64,000 bases of DNA from contig NC_054756.1 of the NCBI RefSeq assembly GCF_018143015.1, forward strand, positions 22,005,298-22,069,297, in the 5' to 3' direction. Shown piece by piece: positions 39,688-51,808 of this stretch (its first letter is position 1; each line of letters starts with the position of its first letter). This DNA is from Lytechinus variegatus. Lineage: Eukaryota > Echinodermata > Echinoidea > Temnopleuroida > Toxopneustidae. Under the pieces are notes generated by a model, which was given only the letters and a program-made list of their open reading frames with translations, was not told where the DNA came from and did not search any database. The position numbers were made by a program, and so were the translations under genes.

Positions 39688-42053
39688 CTACTTTGTAGTT
39701 TGAGACGCCACTGCCTCATAAGGTACATCTCGTATTCCAGGTCCGTCTTGGATAACGTACCCATCTGCATCAGTCATGCTATCTCTAACCGTTTCTTCTC
39801 CTCTAGACCGACTCCCTTTAGAATGCATGTCGACATATCCACGATACCCTTTATTGTCTTGAACAGCATCCATGATCTCAATACCTTCCTGACCCGGATC
39901 GGGATTTCTCGGGAACTTGTTCCGTTTTGCTTGAGTCGAGAAATGACATTGGTCAGCTTCTGCATAGACATGCGAAACGGGATCTTGCGTTAGCTTGTCC
40001 AACACACTATTCGTGTCGCTGGTATCGGAAGGAGCTTCTTTAACCACATCTGCTTCTGGTGGATATGTTGTGGGTTGTCTTCCTAGTCGGCGATGTCGAT
40101 GTCTTCGATGTACCATGCACCCTATGATTATGACAATACTTGCGACGGGAACCATCGGAACACTGATGATAATTTGAAGACCTCGGTATTTAATAAATAA
40201 AGGAAATAGAGAGATAAATGTAATTATTAAACAACCAAATGCACTGAAAATAAAATTTATTTTTAATTGTCATGATGGCATTTTATTACCTGAAATCAGT
40301 ATTTATATTATTTCAGTTGTTTTCCCTAATTTCCGTCTTGATAACAATATAACTCGGTACATTCCCTTTTTGCAACGAATACAAAACTACTTTACCAAAT
40401 CGTTTTCAAATGACAAGATACATGATAAGAAATTAGAATGGTTACCGGGTTTTTCCTGTTTTTGTGGGCTACACATGTCGCCCAAGGTGCCAGCAAAGAC
40501 TGCAGGATATGAACAAAACAAAAACGTACAACAGAGTTTTATTGAAAATCGAGATCGACTGGAAAAGTATGAAAAATAAGAGGTAAAAAACCGTTGGAAT
40601 GGTCTTTTTTTATCACCAAATGGATACCCAAGGTCATTAATTTCCGTTCATTTCAAAAGCCTGTATATATTTCTTGAGATAACAAACATTCTTCATGATA
40701 GTATATTGTCACAGGTATTTACATACAACTTTGACGATAGACTCCATCTACATCTACGTTCTACCAATTTAATTCGGTAAAGGTATCCGTATACCGTTTG
40801 AATATGATATTGCGTGCCAATAAGATATGACGTAAAAAAGTAACAATGAACTGTCACGCAGCAAATACATGATGCTGACAGGAATTTACTGTTATGGTAC
40901 TTTTCAGCGTAGAGGTACAAAAAATATACAATACAAAAATTCGTGATATTCCCCCTGTTTTTCTGCAAAAAAAATAGAAATGGGTCCCGTTGCCGACAGA
41001 ACTTCGATCAATCTCAGCTAAAAATTAAACGCAACTCGATTTTCAACGTATGAATCGCGCGTATCGGCTTTTCTTTTGATGCGTAGAAGAAGTTTAAACC
41101 CTTCTGCAAAAGGTCCCAAGTTATATCATCAACAAAAACCAAATGCAGTCTCAGCGAAATTTCTAAGCACTATAGGGGGAAAAGATGTCACAGACACTCG
41201 TGTATATTTTTTTTTTGGGGGGGGTAACCTTGTAATTCTAAATTTTGGCAGTATGGATCGAAGAAGAAGTGTTCACTCAGATAAGCTTAGTTTCTATTTT
41301 CTGTTTACTGTTTTAGTACCAAATCATATTTTCTTCATTTTCAAAATCTAAAAAGAAAACAAGGAAAGCTTAAATACTATTCAGTCTACACATTTCGTTA
41401 TCCTTACAATAGCTCAGATGATAACATTTTACAGCAAGAAGACTTACCATGATATACAGACGCTCGTAAATAACCTCCACATAATTTCAAGGCATCACCT
41501 CTGCATGGTAGACCACAATAATTGTCTTCCAGCTTCTCACTATGACACACCTTCTGCAGCTCACAAGAGCAAGAGCACTCTGTTCTGTTATACACCGCAG
41601 CTACCCTGTAGCCAAGTTGTTTGCATGCGGCTGTGCACGACTCCGGGGTCATTTCCGAGAGAATTGGGTGATAGAGCGGGTCTAAGCAAGTTTGATAGTA
41701 ACAACCCATATAGTTACCATCTGAAAAAAATAAATAAATGAACATTCTCATCTTACATGTCCTAGTAAAACGTTATAAAGTGATTTGATGGGTCTGGTCC
41801 TGACGATCTAAATAAGCATCACAAATTTTAATGGCAATCGATTTTTTTTTATTCAAATAGTGGGTAATTGACAGCCTATGTATTTTTTATGAATCTGATA
41901 TTCGCATAGAGAGAGAAAAAAAGTACCTTCTGCGCTTCTTTCTGCCGATACAGTGCTCGATGTGTTGTCGTCACCATTCACAGCCGCTAGGAGTAAACGA
42001 AGTGCAATGATCCAGTACACTCTGTTTGCCATACGAAATGTATCCATTGCCAT
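39688..42053 (-). CDS. WSC gene 3: single-WSC membrane protein with YxxM and ITIM-like tail motifs
   Basis: Four-exon model, 315 aa: 41927-42053 (signal peptide), 41448-41720 (WSC, 91 codons), 40446-40499 (18-codon linker), 39688-40181 (membrane span and tail), all joined in phase 1. The linker, too short to stand out by itself, was found by its cctgcag acceptor, GT donor and exact 54-base length, matching gene 1. Two in-frame Mets (42053 and 42047) precede the signal sequence; the second aligns with the gene 4 start. The WSC has 11 cysteines and the core VYNRTECSCSCEL. The span is about residues 153-175 (QIIISVPMVPVASIVIIIGC), followed by MVHRRHRHRR. Tail tyrosines include YAEA, YVDM (Y267, PI3K-p85-like YxxM), YVIQ (Y293) and VPYEAV (Y306, fits I/V/L/S-x-Y-x-x-I/V/L). 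Signalling through these is inference. Confidence 0.8.
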
Positions 42054-42446
42054 ACGTAAACTAAATTCAAAGCTTTGTATTTGCTATTTTCTCCTGACTG
42101 CCCATTCCCTATCTCAGATTGATCATGTTGCTCACTGCAGTTTACATCATGTCCGTCAGAGCTACCGAGATTTCTAATCCTGTATAGATACTTCGAGGTC
42201 GAAATGGATGACTGCCGGTTTCCTTATGTTCAAAATGGCAATAGAACAGGACTTTAGGAAAACCGCACTTACAGTCTTACTTTGTTTTACGAAACCATGA
42301 CTTCCTTTAATCTTCATTGTGGGTTACTTTTGCCAAGGTGCTTTAGTATAAAAGGGTGCATTATTTGCTACGCAAAAAACGCTCTTGTTGCAAAAAAGAG
42401 AGAGAATTAAGAATGTAAAATAAAATTGAAACAAACAACTAAAGGC
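42054..42446. promoter_or_regulatory. 5' flank of gene 3, duplicated upstream of gene 4
   Basis: Counterpart of 34639-35116, about 80 bases shorter. The shared landmarks run from the start codon out to GAAACAAACAACTAAAGGC at 42428-42446. Beyond it, 42660-42830 also resembles 36440-36520 joined to 36925-36990, around a LINE fragment, so the duplicated flank is longer than this block. Confidence 0.6.
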
Positions 42447-42836
42447 CAACATGAACATTTGGAATCTTCGCACTGCCAATTCTCAAGCATCTCAATAAAT
42501 CGTTTCGGGCAGATTGGAATATGCCAGGGAGCCGTTTCATAAAACGTGATACAATAACAAATGTACAATAACAGTTATAAACTACTGAAATCCATGAATC
42601 TGATTGGCTGCTAATTAATTTGTTATAGAAATATTGCATTTGTTATTATAACAAGTCTTTATGAAACGTGACGCTGGTCTATATAAGCCATCAAAGTTAT
42701 CAACTCCGCTGTGCCCCACCCCCCAGCGCAACTAATTTGGGCATGTTTAAATATTCTGTTCATCCGGATAACCAGAGTGTTTTATAAGAAAGCTTTTGCA
42801 TATGCATCGGAGATGGATTCAAGAACACAGTGATAG

Positions 42837-43074
42837 TTAACGTATTGAGAATACGTTTACTCTAGACCGACTCCCTTTAGAATACATGTCAACATATCCA
42901 CGATACCCTTTCTTGTCTTGAACAGCATCTATGGTCTCATCAGAACCTTCTTGACCCTGATCCGGAACTAAAATACTCTGGAACTTGTTTTGTGTTGGTC
43001 GAGTCCAGAAAAGACACTCGTAAGCTTCAGCGTAGGCATGCAAATCGGAATCATGCGTAAACCTCTCTAATGTC
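42837..43074 (-). pseudogene. Remnant of the ancestral long cytoplasmic tail of WSC gene 2
   Basis: Beyond the gene 2 stop, another minus-strand frame still encodes a tail like that of gene 3: DASDTNETL against DTSDTNSVL, then HAYAEA against HVYAEA, and GYRGYVDMYSKGSRSR against GYRGYVDMHSKGSRSR. A frame change near 43100 disconnects it from the membrane-span frame. It then ends at 42837 without the C-terminal part of gene 3 that carries GYVIQ and VPYEAV. The YVDM (YxxM) motif is still readable. The homology continues upstream into the intron (for example near 43260-43330 against 40200-40270), so this is a decayed segmental duplicate rather than a retrocopy. Confidence 0.75.
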
Positions 43075-45890
43075 TCATTTGTGTCGCTGGCATCGGGATG
43101 AACTTCTTTCATCAGTTTCTGGCGGATTCGGCGTGGGTTGTCTTCCTAGTTGGCAATTTCGATGTCGTCGATGCACCATGAACCAAACGATTCTGACAAT
43201 GATTATAACGACAGGAACTGATGATTATTTCAAGACGTCGGTATTTTGCAAAGAAATGTAATTTATTAGTGGAATGTTGAGATAAATGTAAATTTAATCA
43301 AAGTATTAAGGAGCCAACTGCACTGAGCGAATAAATTTAATATTTAATGGTTTTTTTTATGTGAAAATAGCATCAATATATTTTGCTTTCTTCTAAAGGC
43401 AAACAAACAAAAGGAAAGTAATACTAAAAATATAAAGTCATGCTCCCATGTTTAAAACTGCATTTTACAAAGACAGACCGTGTTCTTAAGATTTGAACAC
43501 CAATAACTACTACTGTCACCTATATTGACGCGTGGCTTTCACTTTCCCGTACCAATTTCGATGGTTATAAGGAACACATGAGTTTTACTGGCATAAACAG
43601 AAGCTTCGTCAAAACCGCCACAAAACAGCGCACGGTCCCCTCGGCAGGGCAGGCCGCATATACCGTCATCCAGGGGGGAGTTCTTACAGATGTGTGTACA
43701 GGAGCAAGAACATTTGGTTCGGTTGTAGATCAGAGCATACGGAAATACATTTTCTTTACACGCTGCTGTGCACGAATCAGGTGTTATGCATTGGAAAATA
43801 TTGACGACATAGTCGAAGTGCAAGCATCCTTGAGCAAAGCAACCGATGTAAACACCATCTGTAAAATAAGATTAAAAATAATAAAAAAGATCCATTTATT
43901 TGCATTTTATCCAAGTGTTGTATTTACCACTTTAATAATAATCTATAATAATACAATTTACAGTGCTCTATGCCTTATTTTCCTATTGTCAGATGTCTTA
44001 CATTAGCCTTAAAATTATATTTAAAAAACATAATTCCATATCTATTTATCAATGTGAACCTTCCACTTTGCGATTGAATTTTATATCCTAATATCAACCT
44101 TCTATACAACTAATATATTTGTTTATTGAATTTAGTGCATGCATTTCAGTTATCATTACCTTATTATAGCTTTTATTTATAAATATCTTTGGAATTTATT
44201 TTGTAACGTGCTCTCATCTATATTTACCTTTTAAGTGCAATATACCAACATCGATTAATTAATTGTTACTTTATATTATTTGACTATTTTATTTCACTTA
44301 TGTAAATATGAAATCTATGTTTACATTGTAATCTTTGTTTTATCAGTCTCCCGACTGTTTTGTCAAGGAAGTATTTTGTACAATAAACCGAAATGAATGA
44401 ATGAATAACACAGAACAAAAACTTTCCTTAGCCCATGCCACAATAATTTTTGAAATTTTGCACATATCTACATTCTAATTCAACAATTGTCATTGAAAGT
44501 TACCTCATTACTTTTTGTACCAGAGAAGCTGATAAAATGGCTATAATTTTAGGGTAACATCAATGGTGCAGTTTGAAAAACTAAATAAAAAGAAAATATC
44601 GCAAATACAATTGCCACCCTCCCCTGGATTAATTCAGCGTCCAAAGAGTTAGGGGAAACATGAAGACTCACCTTATTAGGTAAGCATGTACATCTATATG
44701 CTTAACTGCTGTGAACATAGAGGCCACTTAGACCTCCTAATGATAACTGATTTTTTATCATTCCTTGTCAATCGATTAGTTAATTTTCTATGTATTTATT
44801 ACTTTTTTTTTTACTTTATACATTAAGATGACCATGCTGTACACCTTGAGTGTCGTTATTCGACAGATTTGTGCGCGCTACAAATTATGAATTGTTAGTA
44901 TTACTTTTATTGTTCTCAAACGCAACAATAAAAAATATGACGATTTAAAATGAACATGTTGAAAATGTTGATAGGATTATGCTACTCTTGGTTCCTTTTA
45001 TTGTTTTACAACTACCCTAAGAGGTATGAACGTTTATGATGAAATATCCGTTAAAGTATATTCATGGTTAAAAACGATCCATGTCCTTGGCATGAATTCC
45101 TCTGGACACGTGCAACTTTTTTTTTAAATAAACTTTTATTATCTTCTCTGATCAAACGAATTTAAACATAGCAAAATATTACATTCATGATTATGAATTA
45201 AAAAACGGTATCAAATCAAATTCCATCATAATGACAAAGCTTTGTTTGAACGTACACTTAATGTGATCAACACATCCATACATTTCACAATTCTTAACGA
45301 AAATGAAGCAAAACAATGCCATGAATAAATTCTAAATCAAAATATCTGACATACATTTTTATTTCTAACAAGATTGATTACATGAATATTTATTTTCCAA
45401 GGAATATATATTATTTTCCCTTACATTTATACGCATACATGATATATATGTTTTATTGAAAAAAGCAATACAACCTTAAATCAAGCAAACTATTCACCAT
45501 TTCTTGATGGTTGTATCACACACACACAAAATATTAAATCCTGTAAATCATTAAAATACAACTAATAACATTTATGACAGAAGATTTAAATATTCATAAT
45601 CCTCGGACCCCCCACACACTGCTTGATAAAAACGATAGTCATTGCCTTTTCCTCGAACGTGTCAACAAAATGTTCAAGTAATCACACTTAAACATACACA
45701 CACACACACCAATTTAAAATTATCATTTTTTGTAGTTAGCTTTATCAGAATTAGAAAACATACCCTTTGCTGCTCGCTCTCCTTGCTTTGTTTCCTCAAT
45801 AGTGTCAGTAGCATGTGCCGAGTTTTCATCACTGAAAACACAATCCACACTAAGAATTAGCATGCATATGGCAAGGACAGAATTGTGCAT
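43075..45890 (-). CDS. WSC gene 2: short-tailed or decaying single-WSC membrane protein
   Basis: Best-framed model has three exons and 179 aa: 45764-45890 (signal peptide MHNSVLAICMLILSV), 43589-43858 (WSC, 90 codons, phase 1 at both ends) and 43075-43217 (membrane span and short tail). The WSC domain closely matches that of gene 6 (CLHFDYVV, TPDSCTAACKEN shared). The last exon is homologous to the gene 3 tail exon, but the acceptor used there reads AC here. An AG 24 bases further on (acceptor at 43218-43219) restores phase 1 and gives PVVIIIVRIVWFMVHRR, a short hydrophobic span containing Arg141, then about 30 residues to a TGA at 43075-43077. No linker exon was found. The alternative is a pseudogene that has lost its 3' half, or a secreted form made by reading past the WSC donor to the stop near 43539. 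First two exons are strong; the last exon is uncertain. Confidence 0.55.
44100..44407 (+). mobile_element. LINE 3' end with (GAAT)n tail (gene 2 intron 1)
   Basis: AT-rich tract ending CAATAAACCGAAATGAATGAATGAAT. Similar in style to the other LINE tails here but with a different terminal repeat. The 5' limit is approximate. Confidence 0.5.
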
Positions 45891-46275
45891 TTTGACTCTA
45901 ATCTTTAAGAAAACTGTCCTTGTTTGTTACTTTGTTACACTTGCGAAACGAAAAGATAATTTCGTTCATATCACCACGACAGATATCATGATAGTTTTGT
46001 AGTAGGATTATTACTTTCAATTACTTCTTGGCAGACCCATGTTTATCTATGTTCAAGAGCATGTAATAGCTGTTTCCGTTGTTATTAATCATCTTTAGAG
46101 TAATCTATTCTGTTTCCGTGTCAAGGATGGTTGTAAAGATATAGATTTGTGAAAAATAATATCACACTTTCGAAAGGCAGGCGGGAAAGCTGTTATGATA
46201 TGATATTATATATTATACTATCATGTCCGGAGACCCCAACCCTTCCCCGGGCCCTTCCCTAATGATGACTGTTAA

Positions 46276-47043
46276 CCCTATATCTAGGCCGGGGGGGCCT
46301 CGGAGGCCCCCCCCCCTCAACAAATCGCGCGATATTTTCGTCGCGCGAAATTTTTTGACCGCGCTGCTCGCTGACTTTTTACTTTCAAGTCTTGCGCAAC
46401 TTTTGAGACCAATTTTGCGTCACCCGGGTACGTGGTTCCGAAATTATGCAACATTATGTAAGTGCATGTCAGACCAAAAAATGCTCAAAAACGTGATTTT
46501 GTGTACAAAGTCAATGCAAAATGTGTTTTCAACCGAAATTCATAAATGCATGATTATTTTTAGGTTTGATGGTCTAAATGTATTTATTTTATGCTTTTTA
46601 TGATCGCAGAAGAGTCCTCAACAAATTTCATTGAAAAAACAATGAAAAACAAAAGGTCAAAAAAACAAAGAAATACATAAGAAATTGCAAAAAACAATAT
46701 AAAACATAAGAAAATTATTTGATATCACAATTTTTTAATGTACACTTGCTAAGAACACCACAGAAAGTTTCTATACCAAGAATTAGTATATTTGGAGCTT
46801 TATTTAGGGAGTTATAGGAAAAAGTATGATTTCGCATACTAATTGCGCATTAATTAGCATATTCACTTAATAGCAATTCGCATGAAATAAATAACTATAA
46901 AATCTTGTACATTATGTCCCAGGCAACCCGCGTGCCAATTTTCGGCGCGATCGCGCGGTCGACGGCCGAGATCTTGGGGGGGGGGCTGGGAAGCCCCCCC
47001 CCCCGGCCATATGAACTCCCAAAATACCCCGGCCTAGATAGGG
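46276..47043. mobile_element. piggyBac-like MITE
   Basis: Flanked on both sides by TTAA. Ends CCCTATATCTAGGCCGGGG and CCCCGGCCTAGATAGGG, followed inward by G/C runs. TTAA target and CCCT ends are the marks of piggyBac-type elements. 768 bp, no transposase. The 126-aa plus frame starting at 46223 crosses its left end and is not a gene. Confidence 0.8.
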
Positions 47044-47049
47044 TTAAAA

Positions 47050-48479
47050 CGTAGGGCATGATACATTTCTCCTCTAATTCGGCGAAAACGTAAGAGGCGA
47101 CGCCCCCCCCCATTTCCACACTTGCATGTGCACGATACATGTAAATTTTCACTTACTAGGGGATGCAGACGGGATACGGGATACCCATACATAAAATGAC
47201 GTAATCGTTAGAAAAATATTCATACAAAGTCAGTGGTGCATATCTGAACATTTTTTTTATACGGGCATATAGAGGGATTACTACTGGATCTGTTCAGTCC
47301 CAAGGAAAAACAGTATTTTGTCAATACTGGATTTTACGGGAACTTAATTAGTTTTCCAAGAAACCCTTAGAGCACTGTGACTGCACCCAAGTTTGCATTT
47401 AGCCTGGGTTTGAGCCCCTGTATTGCGAAAATAAATGGTAAAAAAATCATTTTCATATTTTTAACGTTTGAATGATATTGGATGAACTACCCCATCACAA
47501 AGGTTTGGATGGTGTCATTATTAAGATTTTGGGGGCAATTTTTTTTTCTTCAAATCTAATTGTTTACACATGAGTCTAGGGGGAAATAGTTTAGTGGTGT
47601 GTGCCCTTAACATGCAATGTGCAGTAAACACGGATAGTTGGATGTTTTGCTGCTAGGAGGGGGAACTGATTAAAAGGAGGGGTGCAAACACTCGGCACTT
47701 ATTTTTCTTAAAAATACTCAAACAAATATAAAAATGCTAGTTTTGCAATTGACTTTGTATGTAATTTTGGCACTTGCCTATATTGGGGTCTTAAATGCAG
47801 GACTAGCATGGTCGTAGTAATCAGAAATATACATGAAGCTCGTAGACCAAAACATAAATAGGCCAGCATCTAGTGTATTGTTAGTAATTCTCTTTCAACA
47901 TCTTCCCAAGATAGGATTTGACGCAAGTTAAATGGAATAACATGACAAGCCAAAATTTGCAGTTTTTAATGGAATTTGATAGCAATGATCGTCTGGTTAA
48001 TGTGATTCATTATCAAAGGCAAATCTTGTATCTATTGTACTTGGGTTTAGATCTATCATTAATAGTACAACGTCAGGCCCAGCCCCTAACATGTGTACAA
48101 GTAGGTCTAGATTTAGGCTATAATTTGTTAATGTTCGTCAAAATGGCAGATCCACTGAAATGGTGTTCCATATATGTCGACATTTTAGACAGTAAGACGG
48201 ATACAAAATGGCCAAGATATCACCACATTTCTTAGCTGTCTTTTGAAAACATCTAAGTGATCCGCTTGGAATATTGCTTTGTAATGTTAGAATCATGCTT
48301 GCAGCACTGTTTGCATTACTGCGTTGAAATTTTTTGCAAGCCCCACCTGTCATGCGGCTTAGTACAGTGGTTTTCTACCCTTTCTCTGTTTTAACTACAT
48401 GTATCTCTCTGGAAAACTTTAGTGCAGTTGATTCAAATTCACAATTCCTGCACTTGAATATGATTATAACTGCAGTTCC
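47050..48479. other. Gene-free stretch
   Basis: No supported exon. Short frames only. Confidence 0.4.
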
Positions 48480-49130
48480 TCTTTTTTCCCCCTTTTTCTT
48501 CAGGAACCATCAACTCCATGGTTCAACACCAGGTCCAAAGCCAGGGCTAAATGTGTGTGCTGTTGGCAAGCTTCGTTGATGACCATGGTAAGCTTCTCTA
48601 CGTCAACAATCCGATGGCCGACAGTGGAACCATTAGTGGTACAGAATCTTCTGGTGTCTTTGGCCTGAAAATCATCGTTGTGAAAGAGCGACTGACAGGC
48701 TTATCATTCTGGTGAAGTTAACATGCTCATCAAGGGCATTTGTGCGCTCCAAGTCCCCTCTTGCTAGACATGGTCTACACATTTCATCTTTAGAAAACTG
48801 TATTACCAAGCTACCCACTTCAGCCCCATGTTCCATATGGCCAGGTACAAAGAAGTTCTTTTACTTGTCAGATAGTTTCTTGGGGCCCATTGTGACTGTG
48901 TTTGGTATGATTGGGAAGATTTTCCCTTGTATTTATACACTTCTTAGTGTGCATCTCAAATGACCTCATAATCAACCCCCTTTCTTCCATCAATCAATCA
49001 GAAAAAAATCACAAATTATTTCAAGATTTTATATCATACTTTACAGACAACCATTTTTGTTTAATCCCAGAAGGGCAGCAGTTACAAACTTGCAGGAAGG
49101 GTGCACTGAGTACTGGTATGTCCTTCACCT
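48480..49130 (+). other. Unresolved exon-like stretch
   Basis: Less AT-rich than its surroundings. One frame near 48572-48713 reads FVDDHGKLLYVNNPMADSG and continues without a stop for about 45 codons. AG/GT sites exist at 48503 and 48589. No family recognised and no partner exons found. It could be a gene fragment or an old repeat. Confidence 0.3.
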
Positions 49131-49244
49131 AGTTAACAAATTGACAAGCGGTAAATAATATCCCCTTCTTGTACTACCTAGTAAACTATTACTATGGATC
49201 ATGATGAATATCACCATTTATTTAGCTCTCATTCTCTATCATTT

Positions 49245-49290
49245 TGCTCACCCCCCCCCCTCCCTCTCTCTCTCTCTCTCTCTCCTTCTC
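49245..49290. repeat. C-run and (CT)n microsatellite
   Basis: A C-run at 49251-49260 is followed by about ten CT units and a pyrimidine-rich tail to about 49320. Confidence 0.85.
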
Positions 49291-51430
49291 CTCCTTCCTC
49301 AATTCCTCACCCCTTCTAACTAATTTTGTCTGCCTCCTGGAATACCCCGAATGTTATTACACTCGACACACTTATTTTTGTGTTTTTCTATTGTTTTAAT
49401 CCTGAATTGAGCTGCAAATTTCAATTACTCATGACTTGAAAATGAATCAAGTACTATTGAAATATACGTACAACAATTCAAAGGCAAGGATCATCAATTA
49501 ATTTCAATTCATGAGTTTGAATTGAGCAGAATGACTTTAAGTGCATTGTTTGAACTCTGTGTATTCTGTCTGTAGTATGCCCCTGAAGACTGAGAGGTTT
49601 ATTCCCTGTTCACCAGAGGACGGGGTCTCTAAAAAATTAAAACAACGTTTACCCTTGTGTGCCAGCAAAAATCCAAATAATAATAATTGAAAAATAAGAA
49701 AATCCCAAATTTAGTGCGAATCGCACCGCCTGGAAGCCCAGAGGTGAGTCAGTAGCCCTCCTCTTGTCCTTGTTGATTCCCTCTCTAAATATCTTTCGAT
49801 CCCATGTATCAGCCTCCCAAAGGAAAGTAGTGAGGCGCTTTAATACCAAACATCACTTCCTGGGTGATGATAAAATTTATTGAACATACATTTTGAAAAA
49901 AAAAATCAAAGACACCGTATGTACAGTACATATCATACTAATGATTCACACTCCCCTCCCCATCACTCCATCAACTCTGTGATGTAAGATATTCTATGTC
50001 GTATCTCCAAACTCGTCTCATCTAATTTCTGAGCATTTTGAGGATTCGTTGAATTATATCCCTTCCTTTTGTTCATAGTAAACTGTTTTATGAAAGTTTA
50101 TGATATGAATAAAAAAATATCCCCTCTGCCCTCCATCTCCTTATCTCCCCCCCCCCCCCTCCCCACCCTTATCTCTCTCTCCCTCTCTCTTTCTTTCGCT
50201 TCATATCTCTATTTGTGTCAAATACACACCTGCCTTCAAGTACACACACGCACCCAAATACTTTAGTTTTACTTGTTTTGACTAAAAGACTTATCAAAAA
50301 TCAATTGCATAAACTGGCAAAGTAAATAATTACAACATTTACAAAAAATTATAGTTTTTGTTTAAACCACATGGTCTATGTATTTATTTATTTTCCTTTT
50401 TTTACAAATCACCGACGCTAACAATGGTGGAATGAACACAAATTTAAAAAAAGATACAAACCAAACTCGAAACTCTACGTAGAGTTCACAATACGTAATT
50501 AACATGACTTATTTGCCGAAAACAAACCTCGACATATCATCGCTCCTCGTACTTTTGCCCCCCCCCCCCAAACACACCCTCACAAAAATAGTGTAGTGTT
50601 GGGGAATGAATAAATGGGTATTTAATTTGATGCATCAGAGTACACAACAAGTCAGGCAATCGTCTGTTAGAAGAGAAGGCAAAGAGAAATAACCCCATCC
50701 CAAACAAACAATCAAACAAATAATAACGAGCAAATAGTTAAAAAAATGCACCCTAGCAAAACTCACATTCGCATCCAAATTTATTCTTGCACCACATTTC
50801 ACATATCATACATCTTCGCATTCAACATACGTGTTAACACACCTACACACCTCTACGCACCCTCCAGAAACACTGCCGACACTTAAACATACAAACTCTA
50901 CGCCTACAACTTCTCCATTCTTCTATCAATATATTTTCCACTTCTTTTTCTAAGCATCTTTAAAACACTTGAAAACCTCCGTGTTCATAACAGTCCTACT
51001 TTTGATATCTTAAAATGTAATGTGAAGAAAATCATTCAACTTATAAATATCATGTTACGAAGACTGAAACTTTAGCTACTGTTTATTTGGCCTATTATGA
51101 TGTCAAAGCAATATTTGTTCAACACATTAATCATTAGCAAGATGAAATTGCCATCCATGCACTTACATAAAAACTAAGAGTCAGTTTTATCAAATTCAAA
51201 CCCTTATCGCCATGATAATTCAAGCTTGATTGATTTTTTAAATATTATTTTCAAGTGATTATTGCAATGGTTACGTCTCTTTAAATCTTAGGTGGTTTCG
51301 CATCACACTCACTGGTACAGCATCCTAAAATCCTCGTTTAAAATAGTATTTGACACACACATACACATTTGTACGCACACATACTTTTGACGAATTTTTA
51401 CGTTTTACAACGCTCACATCAGTCACAAAT

Positions 51431-51580
51431 ACCGTGTTTACTTTTGATCGGCTTTTGGTTCAGAACCAAAAGCCGATGCAGAATCGGCTTTTGGTTTATC
51501 TTGCACTGCGTTTACACGCTGTTACAGCTCGCGGTTCAGAACCGCGAGCCGATGCAAAAGCCGATTATGTGTAAACACGG
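51431..51580. mobile_element. Small foldback element, copy 1
   Basis: Ends ACCGTGTTTAC and GTAAACACGGT. Contains two further hairpins: ATCGGCTTTTGGTT/AACCAAAAGCCGAT and CTCGCGGTTC/GAACCGCGAG. A second copy in the same orientation lies at 60468-60617. Confidence 0.85.
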
Positions 51581-51654
51581 TTAATATTTCAAAGAATGCT
51601 GCGTCAAAGAACTTACACATGTGCACACTTGCGCGCTCCCATGCATCATTCACT

Positions 51655-51701
<47 letters not shown>

Positions 51702-51771
51702 TTACTACTACTACTTCTACTGCCACTTAAAACTTCATTTACTACTACTACTACTACCATTACTACTACTT

Positions 51772-51808
<37 letters not shown>

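Noticed and set aside
46223-46603. 126-aa plus-strand frame
   Set aside because: Spans the left end of the piggyBac-like MITE; no domain.
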